Assembly: GCA_035553355.1 (NCBI GenBank)
Contig: DATMJW010000124.1
Location: 1 to 64,000, forward strand
Direction: 5' to 3'
Source: Gaiellasilicea sp035553355
Lineage (GTDB): Bacteria > Actinomycetota > Thermoleophilia > Gaiellales > Gaiellaceae
Length of the DNA: 64,000 bases
Below, piece after piece: positions 41,395-50,054 of the stretch. A program made the translations under genes and the position numbers. A model generated the notes under the pieces. The model ran no database searches. It was given only the letters and a program-made list of their open reading frames with translations, and was not told where the DNA came from. The stretch's first letter is position 1. Every line of letters starts with the position of its first letter.

Positions 41395-42267
41395 GTGGAG
41401 TTCGCGTTCACGCAGGAGCAGGAGGAGCTGCGCCGGGAGGCGCGGGCGTTCCTCGACGCGAACCCGCAGGCGCCGCTCGACGAGCTGCGCGGGCTCGGCT
41501 GGCTCGGCGTCTCGGTGCCCGAGGAGCGCGGCGGCGGCGGCCTCTCGTTCCTCGACGAGGCGATCCTCTTCGAGGAGGCGGGGCGCGCCCTCTACGGCGG
41601 GCCGTTCCTGACGACCGCCGTCGTCCTCCCGGCGCTGCCGGCGGTGGACGAGCATGCATGGTCGGTCGAGCTCGACGGGCTGGTGCCGCACCTCGACGCC
41701 GTCGAGTACGTCCTGCGCGAGTCGATGGAGGCGACTGCCGCCACCGGCGAGACGCTGCCGACGACCGACGAGACGCGGTCGCTCGGCCGCCTCGCGGCCA
41801 CGACCGGAGACCCCGTCCCGGGCGACTTCGGGCCGGTGCGGCTGCGGCTGCTCGCGGCGCTCGCGCTCGAGGCGGTCGGCATCGCCGACCGCGTGCTCGA
41901 GCTCGCGGTCGAGTACGCCTCGGGCCGCCGCCAGTTCGGCCGCGTGATCGGCACCTACCAGGCCGTCTCGCACCCGCTCGCCGACACGTACGTCGAGACC
42001 GAGCTCGCCCGCTCGCTCGCCTACTGGGCGGCATGGTGCGTCGCCGAGGCCGACGAGCGAGCGCCGGTCGCGGTCGCGTCCGCGAAGTCGTTCTGCGCGG
42101 AGACCGCGGTTGCCGCCTGCGAGCGCTCGATCCAGGTGCACGGCGGCATCGGCTTCACGTGGGAGCACGTCCTGCACCGCTACTACAAGCGCGCCCAGTG
42201 GATCGACGCGTTCGGCGGCCACGCCGCCTCCCACCGCGCGACCGTCGCCGCCGCGCTACTCGACTGA
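41395..42267 (+). CDS. Short acyl-CoA dehydrogenase homologue, probable non-catalytic partner
   Basis: 290 residues, about 90 fewer than typical: the middle beta domain is much reduced between residues 60 and 125. The N-terminus (VEFAFTQEQEELRREARAFL) and the C-terminal helices (ASGRRQFGRVIGTYQAVSHPLAD, IQVHGGIGFTWEHVLHRYYKRA) are clear. No YEGT or IEAGT Glu is present near the end. Together with the upstream gene it probably forms a two-subunit enzyme. The GTG at 41395 follows a stop by one codon. Confidence 0.85.
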   Translation: MEFAFTQEQEELRREARAFLDANPQAPLDELRGLGWLGVSVPEERGGGGLSFLDEAILFEEAGRALYGGPFLTTAVVLPALPAVDEHAWSVELDGLVPHLDAVEYVLRESMEATAATGETLPTTDETRSLGRLAATTGDPVPGDFGPVRLRLLAALALEAVGIADRVLELAVEYASGRRQFGRVIGTYQAVSHPLADTYVETELARSLAYWAAWCVAEADERAPVAVASAKSFCAETAVAACERSIQVHGGIGFTWEHVLHRYYKRAQWIDAFGGHAASHRATVAAALLD

Positions 42268-42275
42268 GGAGGGTC

Positions 42276-42734
42276 GTGCCGGTTCCGAAGGACGAGGTGC
42301 TCGAGCTGATGCGGAGGGAGGTCGACCCGGCCGAGGTCGCCGAGATCCGGGAGCTCTGGAAGGCGCACTCGAAGGCGGAGGACGCGCGCTCACTGGACGG
42401 GCTGCTCGCCACGCTGACGCCCGACTGCGTCTACACCGTGTACCCGGACGACGTCTCCTGGCACGGGCACGAGGGCGCCGCGCGCTTCTACACGGAGCTG
42501 CTCACCGCCTTTCCGGACGTCGTCTTCGAGCTGCAGAACATCGTGATCGGCCCGCAGGGGGTCGTCGAGGAGGCGGTCGTCACCGGGACGCATCGCGCGA
42601 AGTGGCTCGACCAGGAGCCGACCGGGGAGCGGCTCACCTGGCGGAACGCGATCTTCTTCCCCTGGGACCGCGAGGCGCGCCTCTTCAAGGGGGAGCGCGT
42701 CTACACCGACATGCCGAGGAGGCTTGCGTCATGA
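42276..42734 (+). CDS. SnoaL-like (NTF2 fold) protein
   Basis: 152 residues with the alpha+beta barrel pattern of the SnoaL/NTF2 superfamily: an N-terminal helix (AEIRELWKAHSKAEDARSLD), LLATLTPDCVYTVYP, GHEGAARFYTELLTAFPDVVFE and a set of strands to the end. Such proteins act as cyclases, hydratases or isomerases; here the partner genes suggest a role on an acyl-CoA or its ketone, unproven. GAGGAGG before the GTG is a clear ribosome-binding site; the stop overlaps the cupin start. Confidence 0.8.
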   Translation: MPVPKDEVLELMRREVDPAEVAEIRELWKAHSKAEDARSLDGLLATLTPDCVYTVYPDDVSWHGHEGAARFYTELLTAFPDVVFELQNIVIGPQGVVEEAVVTGTHRAKWLDQEPTGERLTWRNAIFFPWDREARLFKGERVYTDMPRRLAS

Positions 42735-43126
42735 GCTACGCGTTCTCGTCGCTCGACGAGCTGGGCGACAACTACGGGTTCCGGAAGGTGCGGCAGGCGC
42801 TCGGCGTCAGCGCCTTCGGCGTCAACTTCGTCGTCTACCCGCCGAACCAGCGCGGGCCGGAGCACTACCACGACGTCCAGGACGAGCTCTACTTCGTCCA
42901 CAGCGGGACGGCGCGCGTCGAGGTCGGCGACGAGGAGCGCGTCGTCGGGGCCGGCGGGATCTTCCACGTCGAGTCGACCACGCCGCGGCGGATCTCGAAC
43001 GCCGGCGACGACGACCTCGTGCTCCTCGTGGTCGGCGGCAAGAACGGCTACGTCGAGCGCGACGGCCACGTCACGAGCGACGACGAGCTTCGGATCAGGC
43101 AGGGACTCGGGAAGGGAGGTGCGTGA
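42731..43126 (+). CDS. Cupin domain protein
   Basis: 131-residue single-domain cupin. Motif 1 PEHYHDVQDELYFVHSGTAR supplies two His and a Glu as metal ligands, and motif 2 GGIFHVESTTPRRISN supplies a His. Could be a metal-dependent isomerase or dioxygenase, or a small-molecule binder; no basis to choose. Translationally coupled on both sides (ATGA overlap upstream, TGATG downstream). Confidence 0.85.
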   Translation: MSYAFSSLDELGDNYGFRKVRQALGVSAFGVNFVVYPPNQRGPEHYHDVQDELYFVHSGTARVEVGDEERVVGAGGIFHVESTTPRRISNAGDDDLVLLVVGGKNGYVERDGHVTSDDELRIRQGLGKGGA

Positions 43127-44751
43127 TGTTGCAGGGCATGACGATGGACTACCAGCTCAACGTCGGCGCGATCGTCCGGCGGGCGGAGCAGCTCTTCGGC
43201 CACAAGGAGATCGTCACCCGGAACACGGACAAGAGCTTCCACCGCTACACCTACGCCGACTTCGTCCCCCGCTCGCGGCGGCTCGCCGCCGCGCTGCGCA
43301 AGCTCGGGCTCGAGGACGGCGACCGCGTCGGGACCTTCGCGTGGAACCACTACCGCCACCTCGAGGCGTACCTCGGGCTCCCGGCGGGAGGGCTCGTGAT
43401 CCACACGCTGAACCTGCGCCTCCACCCCGACGACCTCACCTACATCGCGCAGCACGGCGGCGACCGTGCGCTGATCGTCGACAAGACGCTGTGGCCGCTC
43501 GCGGAGAAGTTCGTCGAGCGCGTCGGCTTCGAGCACGTGATCGTGATCGCGGACGACGGCGAGGTCCCGGACGGCACGATCGAGTACGAGTCGCTGCTCG
43601 CGTCCGTCGACGACGCCGACCTGGTCGAGCGCGACGTCGACGAGAGGGCCGCAGCCGCCATGTGCTACACGAGCGGCACGACCGGCCAGCCGAAGGGCGT
43701 CGTCTACTCGCACCGCGCGATCGCCGTCCACACGATCGTCGCGTGCATGGGCGGGGCGCTCGGCGTCACGGAGGCGGACGTCGTGCTCCCCGTCGTGCCG
43801 ATGTTCCACGCGAACGCGTGGGGCTTCCCGTTCCAGTGCACGCTCGCGGGCGCGACGCAGGTCTTCCCCGGGCCGCACCTCGACCCGCAGAGCCTGCTCG
43901 AGGCGTTCGAGCAGGAGAAGGTGACGATCACGGCCGGCGTCCCCACGATCTGGATGGGGATCCTCCAGATGCTGAACGCCGAGCCGGGGAAGTACGACCT
44001 CTCGTCGCTCCGCTGCATGGTCGTCGGCGGCTCCGCCGCGCCCCGCGCGATGATCGAGGGCTTCGAGGAGCGCCACGGCCTCAAGGTGCTGCACGCGTGG
44101 GGGATGACCGAGATGGCGCCGCTCGGATCCGTCTCGGAGCTCTCCTCCGACCTGCTGCAGCTGCCGAAGGACGAGCAGTACGCGTACCGCGCGAAGCAGG
44201 GGTTCCCGGCGCCGTTCGTCGAGATCCGCGCGATGGGCGAGAACGGCGCGGTGCCGTGGGACGGGAAGACGATGGGCGAGCTCGAGGTGCGCGGGCCGTG
44301 GATCGCGTCCGGCTACTACGCGGACGACTCGCAGGCGTACCGGTGGTCGGAGGACGGGTGGTTCGCGACCGGCGACATCGTCACGATCGAGCCCAACGGC
44401 TACATCGAGATCCAGGATCGCGCCAAGGACCTCGTCAAGTCCGGCGGCGAGTGGATCTCGACCGTGGCGCTCGAGAACGCGCTGATGGGCCACCCGGCGA
44501 TCGCCGAAGCCGCCGTGATCGCGGTGCCGCACGAGAAGTGGGACGAGCGGCCGCTCGCGGTGTGCGTGCTCCGCGAGGGGCAGTCGGCGACGCCCGACGA
44601 GCTGCGCGACTTCCTCGCCCCCCACTTCGCGAAGTGGTGGCTGCCGGACGGCTTCGAGTTCGTCGACGAGATCCCGAAGACGGCGGTCGGAAAGTTCCGC
44701 AAGACGGCGCTGCGGGAGCAGTTCGCGAAGTCACCGGCGCCTGCGGCGTGA
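43126..44751 (+). CDS. Acyl-CoA synthetase (fatty-acid CoA ligase)
   Basis: ANL-superfamily ligase making acyl-CoA from a carboxylate, ATP and CoA. 541 residues; P-loop YTSGTTGQPKG at about 181-191, GWGMTE equivalent AWGMTEMAPLGS, SGYYADD and WFATGDIV (the Asp that contacts AMP ribose), then DRAKDLVKSGGEWIST and the C-terminal PKTAVGKFRK Lys. Resembles medium/long-chain FadD-like enzymes. GGGAGGT ribosome-binding site. It supplies the operon with its CoA thioester. Confidence 0.93.
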   Translation: MLQGMTMDYQLNVGAIVRRAEQLFGHKEIVTRNTDKSFHRYTYADFVPRSRRLAAALRKLGLEDGDRVGTFAWNHYRHLEAYLGLPAGGLVIHTLNLRLHPDDLTYIAQHGGDRALIVDKTLWPLAEKFVERVGFEHVIVIADDGEVPDGTIEYESLLASVDDADLVERDVDERAAAAMCYTSGTTGQPKGVVYSHRAIAVHTIVACMGGALGVTEADVVLPVVPMFHANAWGFPFQCTLAGATQVFPGPHLDPQSLLEAFEQEKVTITAGVPTIWMGILQMLNAEPGKYDLSSLRCMVVGGSAAPRAMIEGFEERHGLKVLHAWGMTEMAPLGSVSELSSDLLQLPKDEQYAYRAKQGFPAPFVEIRAMGENGAVPWDGKTMGELEVRGPWIASGYYADDSQAYRWSEDGWFATGDIVTIEPNGYIEIQDRAKDLVKSGGEWISTVALENALMGHPAIAEAAVIAVPHEKWDERPLAVCVLREGQSATPDELRDFLAPHFAKWWLPDGFEFVDEIPKTAVGKFRKTALREQFAKSPAPAA

Positions 44752-45437
44752 GGATCGTCGGCAGGACGTTCGTCGTCACGGGTGGCCGCTCCGGGCTCGG
44801 AGCGGCCACCGCGGCGATGCTGGAACGCGAGGGCGCGACGGTCGTCGTCGCGGACCTGCCCGAGACGGATGTCACGGACGAGGAGGCGGTGCGGGCGCTG
44901 ATCGAGCCGCTCGACGCGCTCCACGGCGCCGTCAACTGCGCCGGGATCGGCGGCGGCGCGCGCGTGATCGGGTTCCCGCTCGAGCGCTTCCGCCGCATCG
45001 TGGAGGTGAACCTGATCGGGACCTTCGTCGTGCTGTCGCAGGCGGCGGCGAAGATGGCCGAGAACGAGCCCGACGAGGAGGGGACGCGCGGCGTGATCGT
45101 GAACACGGCGTCGAACGCCGCGTTCGACGGCCAGATCGGCCAGGCCGCCTACAGCGCGTCGAAGGCGGGAGTCGCCGGGATGACGCTTCCGGTCGCGCGC
45201 GACCTCGCCTCGAAGGGGATCCGCGTCTGCACGATCGCGCCGGGGCCGTCGGACACGCCGATGCTGGGGCCGATGCGCGACGACATCCGCGAGAGCCTCG
45301 TCTCGCAGATCCCCTTCCCGAAGCGGCTGGGGCGCGCGGAGGACTTCGCCGCCCTCGTCAAGCACATCGTCGAGAACGACTACCTGAACGGCGAGACCAT
45401 CCGCCTCGACGGGGCGCTGCGGATGGCGCCGAGGTGA
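44748..45437 (+). CDS. Short-chain dehydrogenase, 3-hydroxyacyl-CoA dehydrogenase type II-like
   Basis: 229-residue SDR. N-terminal NAD motif TGGRSGLGAAT, NCAGIGGGARV, Ser in VNTASNAA and catalytic Tyr-x3-Lys in YSASKAG. The IAPGPSDTPML and PFPKRLGRAEDFAALVKHIVENDYLNGETIRLDGALRM stretches resemble HSD17B10 / type II 3-hydroxyacyl-CoA dehydrogenases, which suits beta-oxidation. GTG overlaps the ligase stop by four bases. Confidence 0.88.
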   Translation: MRIVGRTFVVTGGRSGLGAATAAMLEREGATVVVADLPETDVTDEEAVRALIEPLDALHGAVNCAGIGGGARVIGFPLERFRRIVEVNLIGTFVVLSQAAAKMAENEPDEEGTRGVIVNTASNAAFDGQIGQAAYSASKAGVAGMTLPVARDLASKGIRVCTIAPGPSDTPMLGPMRDDIRESLVSQIPFPKRLGRAEDFAALVKHIVENDYLNGETIRLDGALRMAPR

Positions 45438-45453
45438 CCGAGACAGGAGGCAC

Positions 45454-46242
45454 ATGGGCGATTTCGTGAAGGTCGAGAGGGACGGGGCGGTCGGCGTGAT
45501 CACGCTCGACCACCCACCGGTGAACGCACTGTCGGCGCAGCTCCTGCAGGAGCTCGAGGCGGAGTACGACGCGCTCGACCGGTCGGACGAGACGGGGGCG
45601 ATCGTGATCCGCGGCGCCGGCGAGAAGGCATTCGTCGCCGGCGCGGACATCTCCGAGTTCCCCGCGCTGCGCGAGGCGGCGGCCGAGGCTGCCGAGCAGG
45701 GCTCGGCCCGCGGCATCCAGAAGCTCGCGTTCCGGATGGACGCCGGCCGCACCGCCACGATCGCGCAGATCCACGGCTACTGCCTCGGCGGCGGCCTCGA
45801 GCTCGCGATGGCGTGCGACCTCCGGGTCGCGGCGGAGGACGCGCAGCTCGGGCAGCCGGAGATCAAGCTCGGCCTGATCCCGGGCGGCGGCGGCACGCAG
45901 CGTCTCCCCCGGCTCGTCGGCCACGGCCGCGCACTCCTGCTCAACCTGACCGGAGATCCGATCTCCGGCCGGCAGGCGTACGAGTGGGGGCTCGTCGAGA
46001 AGGTCGTGCCGCGGGCGGAGCTCGAGGCGGCGACGCTCGAGCTCGCGACGACGCTCTCGCAGCGCTCGCCGCACGCGACGGCGGTGATCAAGGAGCTCGC
46101 GGCCGCCACGCGCGACCTGCCGCTCGCCGACGGGATGCGACGCGAGGCGCAGGCGTTCATGCGCTGCCTCGCGAGCGAGGACGGCGCCGAGGGCGTCGCC
46201 GCCTTCCTCGAGAAGCGCCAGCCGCAGTTCACCGGCCGCTAG
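45454..46242 (+). CDS. Enoyl-CoA hydratase
   Basis: Crotonase-fold enzyme of 262 residues. The oxyanion-hole Gly and both catalytic Glu positions are present, in GYCLGGGLELAMACD and GQPEIKLGLIPGGGGTQRL. KAFVAGADISEF is the CoA-binding loop. Hydrates trans-2-enoyl-CoA to the 3-hydroxy form between the dehydrogenases and the SDR. ATG after a GACAGGAGG ribosome-binding site, 16 bases from the SDR stop. Confidence 0.94.
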   Translation: MGDFVKVERDGAVGVITLDHPPVNALSAQLLQELEAEYDALDRSDETGAIVIRGAGEKAFVAGADISEFPALREAAAEAAEQGSARGIQKLAFRMDAGRTATIAQIHGYCLGGGLELAMACDLRVAAEDAQLGQPEIKLGLIPGGGGTQRLPRLVGHGRALLLNLTGDPISGRQAYEWGLVEKVVPRAELEAATLELATTLSQRSPHATAVIKELAAATRDLPLADGMRREAQAFMRCLASEDGAEGVAAFLEKRQPQFTGR

Positions 46243-46246
46243 AGCG

Positions 46247-47161
46247 GTGCGCGCCGCCGTCCTCCACGAGTTCGGAGGCGCGCTCGCGCTCGAGGACGTC
46301 CCGGAGCCGCAGGCGGGGGACGGGCAGGCGATCGTCGACGTGCGCGCCGCGGGGATCAACTTCGCCGACGTGCTCGTCCGGCAGGGCCGGTACCCGCAGC
46401 CGCCCCCGCTCCCGACGATCCTCGGCAACGAGGTCGCCGGGGAGATCGGGGGCAGACGGGTCCTCGCGTTCGTGCGCCAGTCGGGCGGCGGGTACGCCGA
46501 GCGCGTCGCCGTCGACGACACCTGGGTTTTCGACCTGCCGCGCGGTGCCACGTTCGCCGAGGGCGCGTCGTTCCTGACGACGTTCCTGACGGCCTTCGTC
46601 CCGCTCACGCGCCAGGCGCGGGTCGGGCCGGGGTCGCACGTGCTCGTCACCGCCGCGGCCGGCGGCGTCGGCACGGCCGCGCTCCAGCTCGCGGTCTTCA
46701 TGGGCGCGCGCGTGACAGCCGCCGCAGGATCCGAGGAGAAGCGGGCGCTCGCGCTCGAGCTCGGCGCCGCGGTGGCGATCCCGTACGAGGAGATCGCGGC
46801 GCTCCGCGACGTGGACGTCGCTCTCGACCCCGTCGGCGGCCCCGTCTTCTCCGCCTGTCTCGGCGCGCTGAAGCCGCTCGGCGTGGCGATCGGCATCGGC
46901 TTCGCGGGCGGCCCGTGGGAGCCTCTCGACCCCGCGCGCCTCGTCGGCCGCAACACGGGTGCACTCGGCTTCTATCTCGGGCGGCTGATGTCGTTCGAGC
47001 CGGAGCTCGTCCGCAGCGACGCGGTCGAGCTGCTCGAGCTCTGGAAGCGCGGGCTCGTCCGGCCGCACGTCGGCGCGACCTTCGCGCTCGACGAGGTGAA
47101 CGAGGCGCACGACCTCGTCGCGTCGCGGCGCTCGGTCGGGAAGGTCGTCCTTGTTCCCTGA
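46247..47161 (+). CDS. NADPH:quinone oxidoreductase family protein
   Basis: Zinc-free medium-chain dehydrogenase/reductase of 304 residues. N-terminal GroES-like domain (AAGINFADVLVRQGRYP, LGNEVAGEI) and a nucleotide-binding domain with VTAAAGGVGTAALQLA. Structural zinc Cys are absent. Related enzymes reduce quinones or enoyl groups; the operon suggests an enoyl-CoA or enone reductase role as an alternative. GTG start four bases after the hydratase stop. Confidence 0.88.
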   Translation: MRAAVLHEFGGALALEDVPEPQAGDGQAIVDVRAAGINFADVLVRQGRYPQPPPLPTILGNEVAGEIGGRRVLAFVRQSGGGYAERVAVDDTWVFDLPRGATFAEGASFLTTFLTAFVPLTRQARVGPGSHVLVTAAAGGVGTAALQLAVFMGARVTAAAGSEEKRALALELGAAVAIPYEEIAALRDVDVALDPVGGPVFSACLGALKPLGVAIGIGFAGGPWEPLDPARLVGRNTGALGFYLGRLMSFEPELVRSDAVELLELWKRGLVRPHVGATFALDEVNEAHDLVASRRSVGKVVLVP

Positions 47162-47828
47162 GACGGCGGTCGTGACGGGCTCGCGCGGCGGCATCGGCTC
47201 GGCGCTCGTGGCGCGGCTCGAGTCGGAGGGCGCGCAGGTGCGCGGCCTCGACCTCGTCGACGGCTTCGACGTGTCCGATCCGGACGCGTGGACGGCGATC
47301 GAGCCGGCCGACCTGGTCGCGCTGAACGCGGGGGTCCTCGCGCTCGGCGACGGCTCGATCGAGGACTACCGGCGGGTCCTCGCGGTGAACGTGGACGGCG
47401 TCGTCTTCGGCGTGCAGTCGCTCGCGCCGCGGATGCGGCCGGGCAGCGCCTTCGTCGTGACGTCGTCGCTCGCAGGGCTGATCCCGATGCCGAGCGACCC
47501 GCTCTACTCACTGACGAAGCACGCCGTGCTCGGATTCGCACGCTCGGTGGCGCCGGAGCTCGCGGAGCGCGGGATCCGGATCAACGCCGTCTGCCCCGGC
47601 ATCGTGCGGACGCCGATGTCCGCACCGGTGCAGGACCGGCTCAGCGCGGACGGGTTCCCGCTGCTCGAGCCCGAGGACGTCGCGGAGGCGATCCTCGCGG
47701 CGGCGCGCGCCGACGAGACGGGGCAGGCGTGGGTCTGCCAGCCGGGCCGCGAGCCCCTCCTCTTCCGGTTCCCGAACGTGCCAGGCCCGCGCGTGGCGGG
47801 CGCGGAGGGGAAGGTGCCGGCGCTGTGA
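47151..47828 (+). CDS. Short-chain dehydrogenase/reductase
   Basis: 225-residue classical SDR. NAD-binding TGSRGGIGSAL, NAGVLALGDGSI, Ser in VTSSLAG, Tyr-x3-Lys in YSLTKHAVLG and CPGIVRTPM. Start is taken as TTG at 47151, overlapping the upstream gene by eleven bases. Substrate unknown; could be the second alcohol/ketone step of the pathway. Confidence 0.85.
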   Translation: MFPETAVVTGSRGGIGSALVARLESEGAQVRGLDLVDGFDVSDPDAWTAIEPADLVALNAGVLALGDGSIEDYRRVLAVNVDGVVFGVQSLAPRMRPGSAFVVTSSLAGLIPMPSDPLYSLTKHAVLGFARSVAPELAERGIRINAVCPGIVRTPMSAPVQDRLSADGFPLLEPEDVAEAILAAARADETGQAWVCQPGREPLLFRFPNVPGPRVAGAEGKVPAL

Positions 47829-48823
47829 GGCTCGGTCTACAGCTCGGGTACGACGACCCGGTCGGGGCGGTCGCGCTCGGGCAGGAGGCCGACCGCCTCG
47901 GGTTCCACTCCGTGTGGACGTCCGAGGCGTGGGGCGCGGACGCGGTCACCGTCGCGTCGTGGATCGCCGCCACGACCGAGCGGATCGGGATCGGCACGGC
48001 GATCATGCAGATGCCGGCGCGGACGCCCGCTGCGACCGCGATGACCGTCGCGTCGCTCGACCACCTCTCGGGCGGGCGCGTCCTCCTCGGCCTCGGCACG
48101 TCCGGACCACAGGTCGTCGAGGGCTGGCACGGCGTCGCCTGGGGAAAGCCGCTGCGGCGCACGCGCGAGTACGTCGAAATCGTCCGCACCGCCCTCGCAC
48201 GGCAGAGCCTCGAGCACCACGGCGAGCACTACGACATCCCCTACAGCGGCGCCGACGCGACCGGCCTCGGGAAGCCGCTGAAGCTCATCCTGCGGCCGCT
48301 GCGGCGCGACGTCCCGATCTACCTCGCCGCGCTCGGCCCGAAGAACGTCGCTCTCGCCGCCGAGATCGCCGAGGGCTGGCTGCCGATCTTCCTCTCCCCC
48401 GAGCGGATGGCGGCGGTGCACGGGCCGTCGCTCGCGGATGCGCGCGAGGGGTTCGACGTCGCGCCGCTCGTCCTCACCGTGCTGAGCGACGACGTCCAGG
48501 CGGGGCGCGACTTCCTGAAGCCGGTGCTCGCGCTCTACGTCGGTGGGATGGGCGCGCGCGAGCAGAACTTCTACAACCGGCTCGCGTGCCGGTACGGCTA
48601 CGAGGACGCGGCGCGGAAGATCCAGGATCTCTACCTCGACGGGCACAAGCGCGACGCGGCGGCCGCCGTCCCGGACGCGCTCGTCGACGAGGTCACGCTC
48701 GTCGGGCCGAAGGAGCGGATCGCCGAGAGGCTCGACGCGTGGCGCGAATGCGGAGCGACGACCTTGATCGCGCAGGCGCGCCAGCCGGAGGCGCTGCGCG
48801 CGCTCGCGGAGCTCCTCCTGTGA
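47825..48823 (+). CDS. Luciferase-like (LLM) F420-dependent oxidoreductase
   Basis: 332-residue TIM-barrel oxidoreductase of the bacterial luciferase superfamily. GLQLGYDDPVGAVALGQEADRLG at the start, VWTSEAWGADAVT, IGTAIMQMPARTPAATAM and LLGLGTSGPQVVEGWHG place it in the F420-using subgroup of actinobacteria. FO synthase at 30020 makes the cofactor plausible. A plain FMN enzyme remains possible. GTG overlaps the SDR stop by four bases. Confidence 0.85.
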   Translation: MRLGLQLGYDDPVGAVALGQEADRLGFHSVWTSEAWGADAVTVASWIAATTERIGIGTAIMQMPARTPAATAMTVASLDHLSGGRVLLGLGTSGPQVVEGWHGVAWGKPLRRTREYVEIVRTALARQSLEHHGEHYDIPYSGADATGLGKPLKLILRPLRRDVPIYLAALGPKNVALAAEIAEGWLPIFLSPERMAAVHGPSLADAREGFDVAPLVLTVLSDDVQAGRDFLKPVLALYVGGMGAREQNFYNRLACRYGYEDAARKIQDLYLDGHKRDAAAAVPDALVDEVTLVGPKERIAERLDAWRECGATTLIAQARQPEALRALAELLL

Positions 48824-49737
48824 GGGAAGCGCTCGCGCAGGCTCTGGGAGAGCCGGTCGAGCGGGCGGTGCTGCTCGCCGGCGGCGCGTCCAAGGAGGCG
48901 TGGGCGGTCGACGCCGGCGGCCGCGAGCTGCTCGTCCGGCGCGCGGCAGGGGGCGTGATCCATCGTGGCACCCTCACGCTCGAGCGGGAGTTCGAGGTGC
49001 TGCGGGCGGCGCACGAGGCAGGGGTGAAGGTGCCGGAGCCGATCGCGTACCTCGGCGAGGTCGACGGGCGCGAGGCGTTCGTGATGGCGCGCGTGCGCGG
49101 CGAGACGATCGGCCGGCGGATCGTGAAGGCGCCGCCCCCGGGGCTCGACGTGCAGCTCGCCGACGAGCTCGCGAAGATCCACGCGGTCCCGCCGGCACGG
49201 CTCCCGTTCCTGCACGAGGTGGATCCGGTCGCGCGGTTCTACGAGGAGCTCGACTCGGTCGGCGAGCCACACCCCGCGATCGAGCTCGGCCTGCACTGGG
49301 TGAAGGAGCGGCTTCCGCGCCACCGCGAGCCGGTCGTCCTGCACGGCGACTGGCGCATCGGCAACGTCGCCGTCGACGCGGACGGGCTCGTCGCGGTCCT
49401 CGACTGGGAGTTCGCGCATCTCGGCGATCCCGCCGAGGACCTCTGCTGGCCGCTCGTCCGCGCGTGGCGCTTCGGCGTCGACGACCGCCGCCTCGGCGGC
49501 ATCGGCGCCGCCGAGCCGTACCTCGCGCGCTACGCGGAGTCGACGGGCGTCGAGGTCTCTGCGGAGGAAGCGGTCGTGTGGGAGGTCTTCGGGAACGTCA
49601 AGTGGGCGATCGGCTGCCTGACGCAGTCGCGGCGCCACCTGAACGGGCAGGAGCGCTCGGTCGAGCTCGCGGTGCTCGGGCGCCTCGCCGCGGAGATGGA
49701 GTACGAGCTGCTCGACCTGATCGAGCGCGCGGCGTGA
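48820..49737 (+). CDS. APH-fold phosphotransferase (ACAD10/LvaA-like)
   Basis: 305-residue kinase of the aminoglycoside phosphotransferase fold. Catalytic HGDWRIGNV and metal-binding DWEFAHLGDPAEDL are intact; the N-terminus has GGASKEAWAVD. Proteins of this type are fused to acyl-CoA dehydrogenases in human ACAD10/11 and work as LvaA in Pseudomonas levulinate catabolism, where they phosphorylate 4-hydroxyacyl-CoA. In this beta-oxidation operon that role is more likely than antibiotic resistance, by inference. GTG overlaps the upstream stop by four bases. Confidence 0.85.
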   Translation: MREALAQALGEPVERAVLLAGGASKEAWAVDAGGRELLVRRAAGGVIHRGTLTLEREFEVLRAAHEAGVKVPEPIAYLGEVDGREAFVMARVRGETIGRRIVKAPPPGLDVQLADELAKIHAVPPARLPFLHEVDPVARFYEELDSVGEPHPAIELGLHWVKERLPRHREPVVLHGDWRIGNVAVDADGLVAVLDWEFAHLGDPAEDLCWPLVRAWRFGVDDRRLGGIGAAEPYLARYAESTGVEVSAEEAVVWEVFGNVKWAIGCLTQSRRHLNGQERSVELAVLGRLAAEMEYELLDLIERAA

Positions 49738-50054
49738 GCGACACGTTCGACCGGCCGACGCTCCAGGAGCTGTGCGAGGCGGTACGGGAGTTCCTCGAGC
49801 GCGAGATCCTGCCCGTCGTCGAGGACCACAGGCTGCGCTTCCGGACGCTCGTCGCGATCAACGGCCTCGGGATCGCGGAGCGCGAGCTGTGGGCGACCGC
49901 ACTCGAGCGCGACGAGGCGGAGGCGCGCGAGCTGGCGGAGCGGATCCGCGCCGGCGACGTCCCGGAAGACGCCGTCGCGCTCCTGAAGGAGCACGTCGCG
50001 CGCAAGCTGCGGGTCTCGAACCCGCGCCAGCTCGCCAAGTACGAAGGCGACTAG
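49734..50054 (+). CDS. Small partner of the APH-fold kinase (DUF6285-like)
   Basis: 106-residue helical protein beginning DRPTLQELCEAVREFLE and containing LRFRTLVAINGLGIAEREL, a pattern I associate with DUF6285 proteins encoded beside ACAD10-type phosphotransferases. In the levulinate operon a small protein (LvaB) is needed with the LvaA kinase; equating the two is inference. Translated from a GTGA overlap with the kinase. Its stop shares CTAG with the converging sulfite-oxidase-like gene. Confidence 0.75.
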   Translation: MSDTFDRPTLQELCEAVREFLEREILPVVEDHRLRFRTLVAINGLGIAERELWATALERDEAEARELAERIRAGDVPEDAVALLKEHVARKLRVSNPRQLAKYEGD

